Source of the DNA: Arenicola marina
Taxonomy: Eukaryota > Annelida > Polychaeta > Arenicolidae
Direction of reading: 5' to 3'
DNA length: 64,000 bases
Assembly (NCBI GenBank): GCA_964019135.1
Contig: OZ025248.1
Location: 32,419,670-32,483,669 of the forward strand
Shown here in pieces: positions 44,770 through 56,757 of this stretch (the first letter of the stretch is position 1; each line of letters begins with the position of its first letter). The notes under the pieces are model-generated. The model was not told the DNA's origin and made no database searches. It saw only the letters and a program-made list of their open reading frames with translations. The translations under genes were made by a program, and so were the position numbers.

Positions 44770-47490
44770 GCCGCCACCCCATGGACCTGCTTACACAACA
44801 TGTCAGACACTAGATCCGCGCTACCTCCCGCCACCCCATGGACCTGCTTACACAACATGTCAGACACTAGATCCGCGCTACCTCCCGCCACCCCATGGAC
44901 CTGCTTACACAACATGTCAGACACTAGATCCGCGCTACCTCCCGCCACCCCATGGACCTGCTTACACAACATGTCAGACACTAGATCCGCGCTACCTCCC
45001 GCCACCCCATGGACCTGCTTACACAACATGTCAGACACTAGATCCGCGCTACCTCCCGCCACCCCATGGACCTGCTTACACAACATGTCAGACACTAGAT
45101 CCGCGCTACCTCCCGCCACCCCATGGACCTGCTTACACAACATGTCAGACACTAGATCCGCGCTACCTCCCGCCACCCCATGGACCTGCTTACACAACAT
45201 GTCAGACACTAGATCCGCGCTACCTCCCGCCACCCCATGGACCTGCTTACACAACATGTCAGACACTAGATCCGCGCTACCTCCCGCCACCCCATGGACC
45301 TGCTTACACAACATGTCAGACACTAGATCCGCGCTACCTCCCGCCACCCCATGGACCTACTTACACAACATGTCGGACACTAGATCCGCGCTACCTCCTG
45401 CCACCCCATGTACCTGCTTACACAACATGTCAGACACTAGATCCGCGCTACCTCCCGCCACCCCATGGACCTGCTTACACAACATGTCAGACACTAGATC
45501 CGCGCTACCTCCCGCCACCCCATGCACCTGCTTACACAACATGTCAGACACTAGATCCGCGCTACCTCCCGCCACCCCATGCACCTGCTTACACAACATG
45601 TCAGACACTAGATCCGCGCTAACTCCCGCCACCCCATGGACCTGCTTACACAACATGTCAGACACTAGATCCGCGCTACCTCCCGCCACCCCATGGACCT
45701 GCTTACACAACATGTCGGACACTAGATCCGCGCTACCTCCTGCCACCCCATGTACCTGCTTACACAACATGTCAGACACTAGATCCGCGCTACCTCCCGC
45801 CACCCCATGGACCTGCTTACACAACATGTCAGACACTAGATCCGCGCTACCTCCCGCCACCCTATGCACCTGCTTACACAACATGTCAGACCGCGCTACC
45901 TCCCGCCACCCCATGGACCTGCTTACACAACATGTCAGACACTAGATTCGCGCTACCTCCCGCCACCCCATGGACCTGCTTACACAACATGTCAGACACT
46001 AGATTCGCGCTACCTCCCGCCACCCCATGGACCTGCTTACACAACATGTCAGACACTAGATCCGCGCTACCTCCCGCCACCCCATGGACCTGCTTACACA
46101 ACATGTCAGACACTAGACCCGCGCTACCTCCCGCCACCCCATGGACCTGCTTACACAACATGTCAGACACTAGACCCGCGCTACCTCCCGCCACCCCATG
46201 GACCTGCTTACACAACATGTCAGAAACTAGATCCGCGCTACCTCCCGCCACCCCATGGACCTGCTTTCACAACATGTCAGACACTAGATCCGCGCTACCT
46301 CCCGCCACCCCATGGACCTGCTTACACAACATGTCAGACACTAGACCCGCGCTACCTCCCGCCACCCCATGGACCTGCTTACACAACATGTCAGACACTA
46401 GACCCGCGCTACCTCCCGCCACCCCATGGACCTGCTTACACAACATGTCAGACACTAGATCCGCGCTACCTCCCGCCACCCCATGCACCTGCTTACACAA
46501 CATGTCAGACACTAGATCCGCGCTACCTCCCGCCACCCCATGGACCTGCTTACACAACATGTCAGACACTAGATCCGCGCTACCTCCCGCCACCTCATGG
46601 ACCTGCTTACACAACATGTCAGACACTAGATCCGCGCTACCTCCCGCCACCCCATGGACCTGCTTACACAACATGTCAGACACTAGATCCGCGCTACCTC
46701 CCGCCACCCCATGCACCTGCTTACACAACATGTCAGACAATAGATCCGCGCCACCTGCCGCCACCCCATGGACCTGCTTACACAACATGTCAGACACTAG
46801 ATCCGCGCTACCTCCCGCCACCCCATGCACCTGCTTACACAACATGTCAGACACTAGATCCGCGCTACCTCCCGCCACCCCATGCACCTGCTTACACAAC
46901 ATGTCAGACACTAGATCCGCGCTACCTCCCGCCACCCCATGGACCTGCTTACACAACATGTCAGACACTAGATCCGCGCTACCTCCCGCCACCCCATAGA
47001 CCTGCTTACACAACATGTCAGACACTAGATCCGCGCAACCTCCCGCCACCCCATGGACCTGCTTACACAACATGTCAGACACTAGATCCGCGCCACCTGC
47101 CGCCACCCCATGGACCTGCTTACACAACATGTCAGACACTAGATCCGCGCCACCTCCCGCCACCCCATGGACCTGCTTACACAACATGTCAGACACTAGA
47201 TCCGCGCTACCTCCCGCCACCCCATAGACCTGCTTACACAACATGTCAGACACTAGATCCGCGCTACCTCCCGCCACCCCATGGACCTGCTTACACAACA
47301 TGTCAGACACTAGATCCGCGCTACCTCCCGCCACCCCATAGACCTGCTTACACAACATGTCAGACACTAGATCCGCGCAACCTCCCGCCACCCCATGGAC
47401 CTGCTTACACAACATGTCAGACACTAGATCCGCCCAACCTCCCGCCACCCCATGGACCTGCTTACACAACATGTCAGACACAAGCTCCGC
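44770..47490 (+). repeat. 57-bp minisatellite, about 48 copies, intergenic
   Basis: Unit contains ATGTCAGACACTAGATCCGC, GCTACCTCCCGCCACCCC and ATGGACCTGCTTACACAAC. 57 is divisible by three, so frames stay open for up to 568 codons on the plus and 411 on the minus strand. The repetitive peptide (MSDTRSALPPATPWTCLHN) lacks any domain, a promoter or a splice context. The units at the left end are nearly identical and the middle is more mixed, suggesting polar recent growth. Confidence 0.97.
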
Positions 47491-47619
47491 GCTACCGCAC
47501 AATCGGTCGATATGTGGGGTATTTGCCCCTCGCCGTTATCACCGGTAATGACATGTTAGATGTTGAATAGTTATTTGAATACCACCAGTAATGATTCTGT
47601 TATTTGACTACATATATTG

Positions 47620-48477
47620 CACAGGCACAGTAAATCAGTGAAGGGGGGAGGCCGGGGGGGGGGGGGGGTGTAGGGGGCCCCACAACGCATACTAAACACC
47701 CAAGGTGTCCAACTCCCGCTGGAACTGAGCGACAGGCACCCGCTTCAAATCCCAATATCGCACCTTTACCGCGCTTGACGGGCCCCATAGATGCCTAAGT
47801 CCGATATCTAAGTAAATTATTTATTTCATCAGTAAGTAAACGAGACCTGTACTGCCGTGTAGTCGCGACAAATAAAGAATTATGCAACGACAACAACCAA
47901 CTCCGGAACAGATTGAGCAAAAATGGCTGACATCAGTCAGCGAGATGAATCTGATTGGTTGGCAGTCGAAAAATGTGTCACGTGACACAGGGGATGCAAC
48001 TTCAAAATTTGTTGAATCGGGACGAACATTAGCATAGCATCTCCCTATGATGTTATTAATCAAAATGACAGATTTTAGGAGTACCTCCCCACATGAGCGT
48101 CATGTGAAAGCTGACCAATCGTCATATCGTGCACTGTGCCTGAGATCTCGCAGGCGAATTCTCGCGATGTCAGCCATTTTTGCTCAATCTGTTCCGGAGT
48201 TGGTTGTTGTCGTTGCCTAATTCTTTATTTGTCGCGGCTAGACGGCAGTACAGATCTCATTTACTTTTTGATGAAATAAATAAATTACTTAGAAATCGGA
48301 CTTAGGCATTTACGGGGCCCGTCAAGCGCGATAAAGGTGCGATATTGGGGGTTGAAGCGGGTGCCTGTCGCTCACTTCCAGCGGGAGTTGGACACCTTGT
48401 GTGTTTAGTATGCGTTGTGGGGCCCCCTACCTCCCCCCCCCCCGGCCTCCCCCCTCCACTGATTTACTGTGCCTGTG
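47620..48477. mobile_element. 858-bp foldback hAT-like MITE with ~310-bp inverted arms
   Basis: The ends read CACAGGCACAGTAAATCAGT, inverted at the right end. The arms (about 47620-47935 and 48160-48477) are inverted copies with few differences and each carries a poly-G/C tract. The flanking ATATATTG at 47612-47619 and 48478-48485 is a perfect 8-bp target duplication, fitting the hAT superfamily. No transposase frame; the ~225-bp centre is unique. Near-perfect arms and an intact duplication point to a relatively young insertion. Confidence 0.92.
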
Positions 48478-48485
48478 ATATATTG

Positions 48486-49055
48486 CATTAAAGTATTCAG
48501 TGTGCTGTTTCGTAACAATATATGTATCAGTCTCCATTTTGTGAATTATGCGATTTACATTCTCCCGATAGAGGTCGTTTTTCACTCACACTGAACGATA
48601 TGTGAGTTATACTGAGCCAATGGCCTGCGTTAACATTAGAAGAGGGGGACTGGGGAGGAGGCCCCCATGCACTTATTGCGAAGAAAAATGACTCGAGCTT
48701 TGGGTCTACCCCGCTCATCAGTTGGTGGAACAACATTTTTTTATTTCCGAAATACAGCTGATGAAACATGTATGATCTATATATAATTCATTTCCGAGTT
48801 TAATTATTATATTTTAAAAGAAAATCTGATATATTTTGCAATGGTGTTCTCAGGAGGAGAGGTGGGGTAGCGAGCCCCCCCCCCCCCCGCCCCCCCAGCC
48901 ACCGCTAAACAACTGTGAAAATCAAGATCATTGCGAAAGATACAATGGAAATTATAACGAAAAAGTGACGGTTCACTTTTTCGTTACTACAATCCCACCC
49001 CCACCCCCCTCATATTCGATCCCCCCCCCATCTACACTTGCGGTGTACTGGGTGT
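48486..49055. other. Gap between the foldback element and the 41-bp array
   Basis: Contains C-runs at 48878-48896 and around 49021-49028 and nothing coding. A minus-strand AATAAA (plus-strand TTTATT at 48740-48745) could serve the GPCR transcript if its 3' UTR crosses the 41-bp array (inference). Confidence 0.4.
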
Positions 49056-49059
49056 AACA

Positions 49060-50500
49060 GCTGATCATCATGTCGTGGTCACGGTGTACTGGGTCTTACA
49101 GCTGGTCATTATGTCGTGGTCACGGTGTACTGTGTATTACAGCTGGTCATTATGTCGTGGTCACGGTGTACTGTGTGTTACAGCTGGTCATCATGTCGTG
49201 GTCACGGTGTACTGGGTGTTACAGCTGGTCAGTGTGTCATGGTCACGGTGTACTGTGTATTACAGCTGGTCATTGTGTCATGGTCACGGTGTACTGGGTT
49301 TTACAGCTGGTCATCATGTCGTGGTCACGGTGTACTGTGTATTACAGCTGGTCATTGTGTCGTGGTCACGGTGTACTGGGTCTTACAGCTGGTCATTATG
49401 TCGTGGTCACGGTGTACTGTGTATTACAGCTGGTCATTGTGTCGTGGTCACGGTGTACTGTGTATTACAGCTGGTCATTGTGTCATGGTCACGGTGTACT
49501 GTGTATTACAGCTGGTCATTGTGTCGTGGTCACGGTGTACTGGGTCTTACAGCTGGTCATTGTGTCGTGGTCACGGTGTACTGGGTCTTACAGCTGGTCA
49601 TCGTGTCATGGTCACGGTGTACTGTGTATTACAGCTGGTCATTGTGTCGTGGTCACGGTGTACTGGGTCTTACAGCTGGTCATTGTGTCATGGTCACGCT
49701 GTACTGGGTGTTACAGCTGGTCATTATGTCGTGGTCACGGCGTACTGGGTGTTACAGCTGGTCATTGTGTCGTGGTCACGGTGTACTGGGTGTTACAGCT
49801 GGTCATTGTGTCATGGTCACGCTGTACTGGGTCTTACAGCTGGTCATTATGTCGCGGTCACGGTGTACTAGGTGTTACAGCTGGTCATTATGTCGTGGTC
49901 ACGGTGTACTAGGTCTTACAGCTGGTCATTGTGTCATGGTCACGGTGTACTGGGTGTTACAGCTGGTCATTATGTCATGGTCACGGTGTACTGGGTGTTA
50001 CAGCTGGTCATTATGTCGTGGTCACGGTGTACTGGGTGTTACAGCTGGTCATTATGTCGTGGTCACGGTGTACTGGGTGTTACAGCTGGTCATCATGTCG
50101 TGGTCACGGTGTACTGGGTGTTACAGCTGGTCATTATGTCGTGGTCACGGTGTACTGGGTGTTACAGCTGGTCATTATGTCGTGGTCACGGTGTACTGGG
50201 TGTTACAGCTGGTCATTATGTCGTGGTCACGGTGTACTGGGTGTTACAACTGGTCATTATGTCGTGGTCACGGTGTACTGGGTGTCACAGCTGGTCATTA
50301 TGTCGTGGTCACGGTGTACTGGGTGTCACAGCTGGTCATTATGTCGTGGTCACGGTGTACTGGGTCTTACAGCTGGTCATCATGTTGTGGTCACGGTGTA
50401 CTGGGTCTTACAGCTGGTCATTATGTCGTGGTCACGGTGTACTGGGTCTTACAGCTGGTCATCATGTCGTGGTCACGGCGTACTGGTTCTTACAGCTAGT
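49060..50500 (+). repeat. 41-bp minisatellite, about 35 copies, abutting the GPCR stop codon
   Basis: Unit is ATGTCGTGGTCACGGTGTAC, TGGGTGTTACAGCTGGTCAT plus T, with TCATGG, TGTGTATTAC and TGGGTCTTAC variants. Read on the minus strand the unit encodes TSCNTQYTVTTT and then a stop, close to the GPCR C terminus TSCKNQYAVTTT. The three plus frames are open for up to 474 codons, as 41 is not a multiple of three and the unit lacks plus-strand stops. Confidence 0.97.
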
Positions 50501-52105
50501 CTTCGTGGGTCCCACGCTGCTGTGACCCAAGCTGGCGGCCTCCTTCTTCAAGTGTAACACGTGCAAGAGGCGCTCTCTGAAACGCCGACTGCAAAACACG
50601 TAGAGAAAGAAGTTGATGGAGTTGTTCATCTGCTCCATGACTTGGGACACCTCCCGGAAGACGACCATCCCGGGATCTGTCGACTCGAAGATGTTCTGCT
50701 TCAAGGCGAAGGACACCACGTGGGATATAGCATTTGGCGTTACCAAGACGACGAAGGCGGTCGAGGCGCCGATAAGTATCAGTGTGGTCCTGGGTTGTTT
50801 CTGGCGCTGCTGTTGCTGCTGCTGCTGCTGGGTCTTGGGGGGGAGATGGTCAGGGTTGGGGGACAGATGGGTACCGGGCCTGGATGGCCCCGCAAGGCCG
50901 CCACCAACCCCCGCTGTGTCTGCTACTGCTACTGCCCTCATCGACGGTGAAGTCGACTCTGTACCGCCATTGATCCCGTGAAGCGCCACGGGCCCCGGTG
51001 CGGATAGAGCCACCGCGCCACCACGGGGCGCCACCACCGGGAGAGCGACAGCGCCCTGACCGATACGGCTCGTCTTCCGCAGCCTGTGGATGATGAGGCA
51101 GTTGAAGAGGATGAGGATAGCGGCCGGGATGTAGGCGTAGAGGGAGATACCGAAGACAAGGAAGGCGCCAGCCATGCGCTCCATGCCGGGCGGCCTGGTG
51201 TTGGGGATACAGGCGCCGTCGATGACTTGGTCGGCCCAGGAGCACCAGTAGCTTATGTAGACCGCCAGGAGGCCGTACACCCCCGCCATGGCCATGTAGG
51301 CGTTGCGGGTCGAGTTAATGGCCTTGGCCTTGGTGTGGAGCCAGACAGCCACGAAGCGCTCCAGAGCGATGAGGACTAACATCCAGGAGGAGGTGGTCTT
51401 GGCGTAGCGATAGGACCAGAAGAAGAGGCGACAGCCGCCTGGGCTCAGCGCCCGGGCGTCCACCCCGAGCAGGGCGCGCACGAACGGCTTGTTGAAGGGG
51501 AACAGCAGGTTGACCCACGTGTCCGACACGGCCAGCGCCACCAGCAGCTTACTCACGGCCAGCGACCGGAACTGCTTCGTCACCATAATGCGCACCGTCA
51601 GCGCGTTGCCGACGATGCCGACGACGAACAAGAGAGGCACGGACACGAATCCCAAGTAGTCGATATACGCGCCGCTCGAACGTTGCCCCGCAACGGTTGC
51701 TAACGTAGATGACATCGGCGTTGTCGACACTTCCGGCCCGACCGCTAACGGTTGTCTACACGATCTCGATTGGTTAAACCGCTTGGCGGACGGTTCCGGT
51801 GTATGTGTCTGCGTATACGCACGCGCGGATGTGTCAGGGTCGCTCCCCGTCCCGACCTCTCGCTCCGGCGTGACCACCTCGCGACGCTCCGGTTCGATAT
51901 CGGAGTCGCTCGCTGGTGTAGAGTCTAGTTCTGGGCACATTGGGATAAGCGATTCCCGCGTCGGGCTCTCTGCGAAGGTTGTATATTCGAACATCTGAAG
52001 TCCCTCGGCTACAGTCGTCGGTGCGAACTGGTTACTTCCGGTCATAAGGTCGACAGCGGATAGGGTGAGGATGACGGCGAGGAGCAGCCGCGAGGTACTC
52101 ATCAT
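50462..52105 (-). CDS. Class A (rhodopsin-like) G-protein-coupled receptor, probably peptide-type, single exon
   Basis: 547 residues. A signal-peptide-like N terminus (RLLLAVILTLSAVDLMTG) is followed by a ~120-residue Ser/Thr-rich extracellular tail with N-glycosylation site NQS. Seven helices: TM1 about 148-172 with GN in GIVGNALTV; TM2 with LAVSD; Cys225 before TM3, pairing with Cys299 in loop 2; TM3 ending ALERF, a variant of DRY; TM4 about 268-290; TM5 with Pro in YIPAAILILF; a long loop 3 with eight Gln; TM6 with VTPNAISHVV; TM7 with NNSINFFLYVF, a divergent NPxxY as seen in FMRFamide-receptor-like peptide GPCRs; then basic helix 8. The ligand cannot be told. GC-rich and unlike its neighbours. 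Start: two adjacent Met, either possible. The last 12 codons lie in a repeat-like unit. Confidence 0.93.
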   Translation of the reverse strand: MMSTSRLLLAVILTLSAVDLMTGSNQFAPTTVAEGLQMFEYTTFAESPTRESLIPMCPELDSTPASDSDIEPERREVVTPEREVGTGSDPDTSARAYTQTHTPEPSAKRFNQSRSCRQPLAVGPEVSTTPMSSTLATVAGQRSSGAYIDYLGFVSVPLLFVVGIVGNALTVRIMVTKQFRSLAVSKLLVALAVSDTWVNLLFPFNKPFVRALLGVDARALSPGGCRLFFWSYRYAKTTSSWMLVLIALERFVAVWLHTKAKAINSTRNAYMAMAGVYGLLAVYISYWCSWADQVIDGACIPNTRPPGMERMAGAFLVFGISLYAYIPAAILILFNCLIIHRLRKTSRIGQGAVALPVVAPRGGAVALSAPGPVALHGINGGTESTSPSMRAVAVADTAGVGGGLAGPSRPGTHLSPNPDHLPPKTQQQQQQQQRQKQPRTTLILIGASTAFVVLVTPNAISHVVSFALKQNIFESTDPGMVVFREVSQVMEQMNNSINFFLYVFCSRRFRERLLHVLHLKKEAASLGHSSVGPTKTSCKNQYAVTTT

Positions 52106-52189
52106 GGCTGTGTCCTCTGTAAGGAGTGATAGATTAAAGGTAAACGTAAAAGGTCAGAATTAGTTAGAATAAATGTTTTTACCATATGG

Positions 52190-52680
52190 AGGGTTCATAC
52201 AGGCAAGGTTCCATCAAATTCAAGCCTTTTTAAGGCAAGCACTTGAAAAATTCAAGGACTTTTCAATGACAATTTTTACCTTCTCTGGTCTATTTTAAGC
52301 ATACACACTGCAAAACTTGGGACTACATTTTATGCATACAATCTTTGATATGCGGAAATAAGGACTGACAACAAGAAAGCAGTGTCCACGTTTATTTATT
52401 ATTATTTATTATTATTTATTACCAACCAGCAGCTTTTTTTTGGAGTTGATCACTTTAACTTTAATTATGGCTATTTTTCAATTCAGCCAGCTTTTGTTCG
52501 ATTTTTTCCTGGGGGTTTGCCAGTGCCCGGTTCAGTTTGAAATCAAGCACTTTTCGTTGTAACTGCCCTATTTTCAAGCAAATTCAAGTACATTGGATCG
52601 ACCTCAAGGCCCATTTCTGTTTTTATGACCTTTTCCAGGCATCATTCAAAATCCAAGCACTTTTCAAGCCTGTGCGCACT
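52190..52680. mobile_element. Possible transposon fossil rich in TTCAAG / CTTTTCAAG words
   Basis: The left part (CAAATTCAAGCC, AGCACTTGAAAAATTCAAGG) and the right part (ATCCAAGCACTTTTCAAGCC) are inverted relatives, and both edges have CAGGC. This composition is familiar from non-autonomous DNA transposons of aquatic animals. The target duplication is not evident. Confidence 0.45.
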
Positions 52681-55550
52681 CTGCGTATGGCTCGTCAGGT
52701 GGCGCTGTGGCTTATTTACACACATCTTTGGGACGCGGATCGAGTTACGCGGCGCCGGTTTGTGATAACGTACGCAACTCTATCAAAGCGGTTTTGCTAA
52801 GGTATCGTTGAGGATATTGGCAGAGAGTTTTACTTGGTGAAACACCAGTTTGATCTATAACGCAAGGACTATGTATATTTCTGGTAAAAATTATTTTAGA
52901 AACAGAAAACTCAAATGATTCGACGCAAGGGCCTCTTTATGCTAGCATGGCGTTTTGAATACCTGATGAGCGAACAGAAATATGAACTATCACCTACTCA
53001 ATTTGTAATTCGTTGTTTTTCTGGTAGTTTTTCTCACTTTCTCTTCTTAACCTCAACACCTTTCGTTGTATTAAGTATTACATTGTAGGTACGTTTTAAA
53101 AGCATATTTCTGACGACGAAGTTCTCAGTTTATTAATGAAACAAAAGATCCGGTTTCCAGGAGCGATGTCCACGGTGCGCTCCCTATCGAATGACGACCT
53201 TGATCTTTTCCCCCTGACCTATACTAAGAAAAATTGGCAATCGCTAACCTTGGCGGCCAGGAAGCCATGTGTAAGTGGCTGACCTTAGAGTACCGACGTG
53301 AGGAGAGAGATAAAACAGCACAACGGGAAGGACAGACCTTGGGATCTTTCATCTCTCTCCTCAAGTCGGTGGCAGCTGCTCTTCTGGGATTGTTATACAA
53401 TTGCTTGTATCATATATCTGAAATAGTGGCGCATTGGTGGCTCATTGGTGGCGCTCTTCCGCAGCCCAACTTCCGCGCGACATTGCTGCTAACATTTCTA
53501 AATTTTCTACAAAGTGGATCAATTATACAAGCCACAGGTTTGCCAACATAAACTTGAGGAACAGAACTATAGTCACTATAGGATTCGCAACTGTACAGAA
53601 ACGACACAACACTCGTTTTATAATTGACATCAAACAATTATTTAACCAATTGTCCATCCTCACTGAGCAGTTCTGCACCCGAGTTTATCAGTTATAGCAT
53701 TATTATAGACGACTTTGCAAATCAAAGCACTTCAGCTTATGGGCAATGCATTTGGGGTATTATTTTGGTCTTTGCACAATGCCAAGATAGCGTCATCGCA
53801 TCATAAGATCTTCTGAGTGTAATTCAACATTCTATATTATACGAAACTGGTAGACCGGTGGTTTAAAAGGGGGCAGCAAATCGGAGGAACTCCTGGTGAT
53901 CTCACGTCCCTTACATTGTGGCACAGACATAAACGGGCGCATATACGTTATTTCGGTGTTAAGCACAGTCTACTCTAGAATAGCAATCTAAGCGGTAACC
54001 CTGAGTAGCAGCCCTAGTGCAAATTAACGCATTATGCTAATATATAGAATACTGCCGCGTTAAATATTTAAACGTATCAGCAAAATTAAGGCGATGAAAT
54101 ACAGTTCGTCTGATACCTTTGATGACAAAAACTTATACAAATCAACTGTGTAATGAGTTCCAATGCACCAGCTTGAACTCCGTCATTAGAGGACATACTA
54201 CTGACGAACCCGAGTTTCATTATTAGCCAACACGCTCCTTAGTATCCGGGAGAGCCTCCCTAGATCGACACGCCCCTTGTCACGTGCGTCTGTGGCATGT
54301 TTTGTCCCGCGAGGTTTCGTGCCCCAATTTAGTTTCATGTTCACTAAAGCGGCCTTTAAGTACATTATTACAGTCGGCAGGCATTAATCCGACATCCGAT
54401 ATTCCGGAAAATCCATAATCCGACACAGTTTGACCTGTAACGGATTCTCCCAATAGAATCTGTAATCCGACGTTCCTTTCCCCAACTGTCCATTGCTCCC
54501 GTTGATTCGACCAATAGACCGTTCCACCTGCGACATCTATCGTCAAAAATATACACTGCGTGTTTCGGGTTAAAAAACCGATTCTCGCATGCGTTTACCA
54601 AGCATGCCAGGCCCATGGAGTTGGTTCAGGTGCCCGGCTTCAACGTTTCTTTTGTCAGGGGTTGGTTCCATGGCATTGTTATTCACAGAACACACAAGAT
54701 GTCTCAAGAAGCGCAAAACTTTGGGAATATACAAGGAAAAATCCGTCTTCAAAACACTCGAAAGCTAAAAATAGCGTTCTAAATTTAGCCCTGCGCCCGG
54801 GCATTCGCGAGATCCCTAAACAGCGAGTGACGTCACAGAGTTTCAAGTGCCTCCGCGGTAGGTTTAGGCTTAGTGCCATGAAAGAGGTGTGGCCAGACAG
54901 GTTATCACGGCCGGACAGTTTATTATGTTACACCGGCCACCAACTTCTGCTCCGGTGAACAAATTTGCTTCTCTTCGGATAGCCTACAGGCTTCCGGAAT
55001 TTAAATCAAGATATAATATACTTATTTGACATGGAGAAGAGGTTGGTAATGCAAAAATTACAGAATATATTGCTGTAACACGCGGTTATCGCTTTCAAGC
55101 TTTGATGCCTATACAGGTGTGGTGACTCCACTGTTGACAATATGTCATGTCATCCAAGGCGTAACAGTATGTCGCTATAGATGACATTATGAAAACCAGT
55201 GGTGGTGTGACATAACCCGACATTCTCCTGCTCGGCTCTCCGCCACTCGAGACGACGGCTGACCAGTTCATGTCAAACCTTTTCATAAAGAGGCACGGAT
55301 GGCGGTCAGCACCGCGTTAGATTTCGTCGAGTTTAATGCAAATGTGTCAGGCAAACAACTGAAGCACATGGCAGATTTGCATCCGTGAACATCAAATACA
55401 TGACGTTTGGCACAAGGCTCTTTGGTGTCTTTATTAATGTTTTTAGTTGAATAATAAGAATTGATGAATTCGCCTTTTGGCGTAAGTCATTTTCGTTACA
55501 TAATTAAAACAGTTGTTGTCACCACTATTGTGCCCAGGCCATGCTATTTG
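52681..55550. other. Gene-poor intergenic DNA
   Basis: Several open frames under 140 codons on both strands, none with recognisable domains or convincing codon use. No tandem array or clear transposon ends. Confidence 0.45.
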
Positions 55551-55557
55551 TAGCAAC

Positions 55558-55875
55558 ATGTCTAACGAAACAGAAAGCCTTCTTGGAAAAAAAAGCTGTG
55601 CACAGTCGGAACGCCAAGGAGGGAAAATATGTTTCGTATATGAAGAAAACAATTGGGCTAGGGTTCCAGTCACTTACATGCTGTCCCTTGCTTCACGTTC
55701 CCATCATATTAAAGAAGAGGGAATACCTTGTCCGATCTCCGCGATTGGCATCCAGGAATTCTTGGAGATTTGCGATCAGCTGTTGACAATGTTTGGGGAT
55801 CGTTATCCGAACAATTCCTGGTTCAACGCGAAGGCCCTTTGCCTGTTTACCGCGTTCTGTTATAGCAGTCTGTGA
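55558..55875 (+). CDS. Hypothetical small ORF, 105 codons
   Basis: The ATG at 55558 opens a frame beginning MSNETESLLGKKSCAQSERQ and ending CLFTAFCYSSL. Composition is protein-like, without low complexity, but there is no similarity I recognise, no promoter and no splice evidence. It may be chance or an exon of an unplaced gene. Confidence 0.2.
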   Translation: MSNETESLLGKKSCAQSERQGGKICFVYEENNWARVPVTYMLSLASRSHHIKEEGIPCPISAIGIQEFLEICDQLLTMFGDRYPNNSWFNAKALCLFTAFCYSSL

Positions 55876-56292
55876 ATTCCACGATACACGCGATATCGAT
55901 TAAGGCGTTTTTTTCGCTCCCAGCTTTGTCTGGAGATTCGAGATTGCTCTCCCTAATTCGTGCGGATTCGCGATTCAGAGGAGGTATCCCCCATTAAAAA
56001 ATCTGCCTTAAATAACACGACTTTATCTTAAAGATATTCGACTGCAGCCTGAAAAATGGCACTTCATCCTTTTTAGCCTAGGATAGCGCGACTCCAATGC
56101 GCGCTCTAATTCTGAACACAACCCCTTTGCACAACAAAATAAAAACACGAAGAAAAATGCAAAAACTAAAAGTAGATTACCGATATTAGCTTACCTTATA
56201 TACTTGTATTGGTATTCCCGGTCTCAGGTTGTGCTTGCCGCAATTTTGTTCGCATACGCCGTCTGCCGTGGCACAACTGGTATGCCTACCGC

Positions 56293-56350
56293 GTATAGAT
56301 AGATAGTTTATTGGTAACTTCAGGCACCAGGCCCCTTTTACAAATACCGC
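56293..56350 (-). mobile_element. LINE 3' tail fragment
   Basis: GGTAACTTCAGGCACCAGGC and CCCTT-TACAAATAC match the 3' end of the LINE fragment at 17638, preceded by the same ATAGATAG tail. Confidence 0.7.
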
Positions 56351-56684
56351 CTACCGCGTATCCTTGACTACAACTGGCGCACGCTCCTCCCGCCTCTCTG
56401 TCTTGAATGAAGGTTGTTAATACAACGAGCGCCACGTAAATTGCGATTAACATATATAGATATATTTATATATATGCGGTCGTAGGCCCGTGGGCTGGGG
56501 CAGCGGCAGCGGCTGGTGACGCACGCCGCATCGTGGATGCTACCCCGTAACGTACCCCTGGCAGCAGCCAGCTCGGAAGAGGGGAGGTGGGGGAGGGGGG
56601 GGGGGGGGCTGGGAGGGGTACAGGTGGCCCTGGGATGCCTGTCCGTCACGCGTAAGGTGGCGCCACGGTGATCCCGCGTGCTAC

Positions 56685-56745
56685 CTTAGCAACTACCCGA
56701 GAAGCCATGCGACGGACAGGTGGCCCTGTGTATCAGATGTGAAAT
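56685..56745 (+). repeat. Repeat copy shared with 57600-57655
   Basis: TTAGCAACTACCCGAGAAG, CATGCGACGGACAGGTGGCC and CTGTGTATC are repeated in the same order. Confidence 0.85.
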
Positions 56746-56757
56746 AGCAACAACTTG

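Noticed and set aside
45864-47570. 568-codon plus-strand frame of YLPPPHGPAYTTCQTLD repeats
   Set aside because: Product of the 57-bp array; two overlapping plus frames and the minus frames are also open.
53234-53551. 105-codon plus-strand frame starting MAIANLGGQEAMCKWL
   Set aside because: No recognisable domain, no splice signals, second half hydrophobic and repeat-like; treated as chance.
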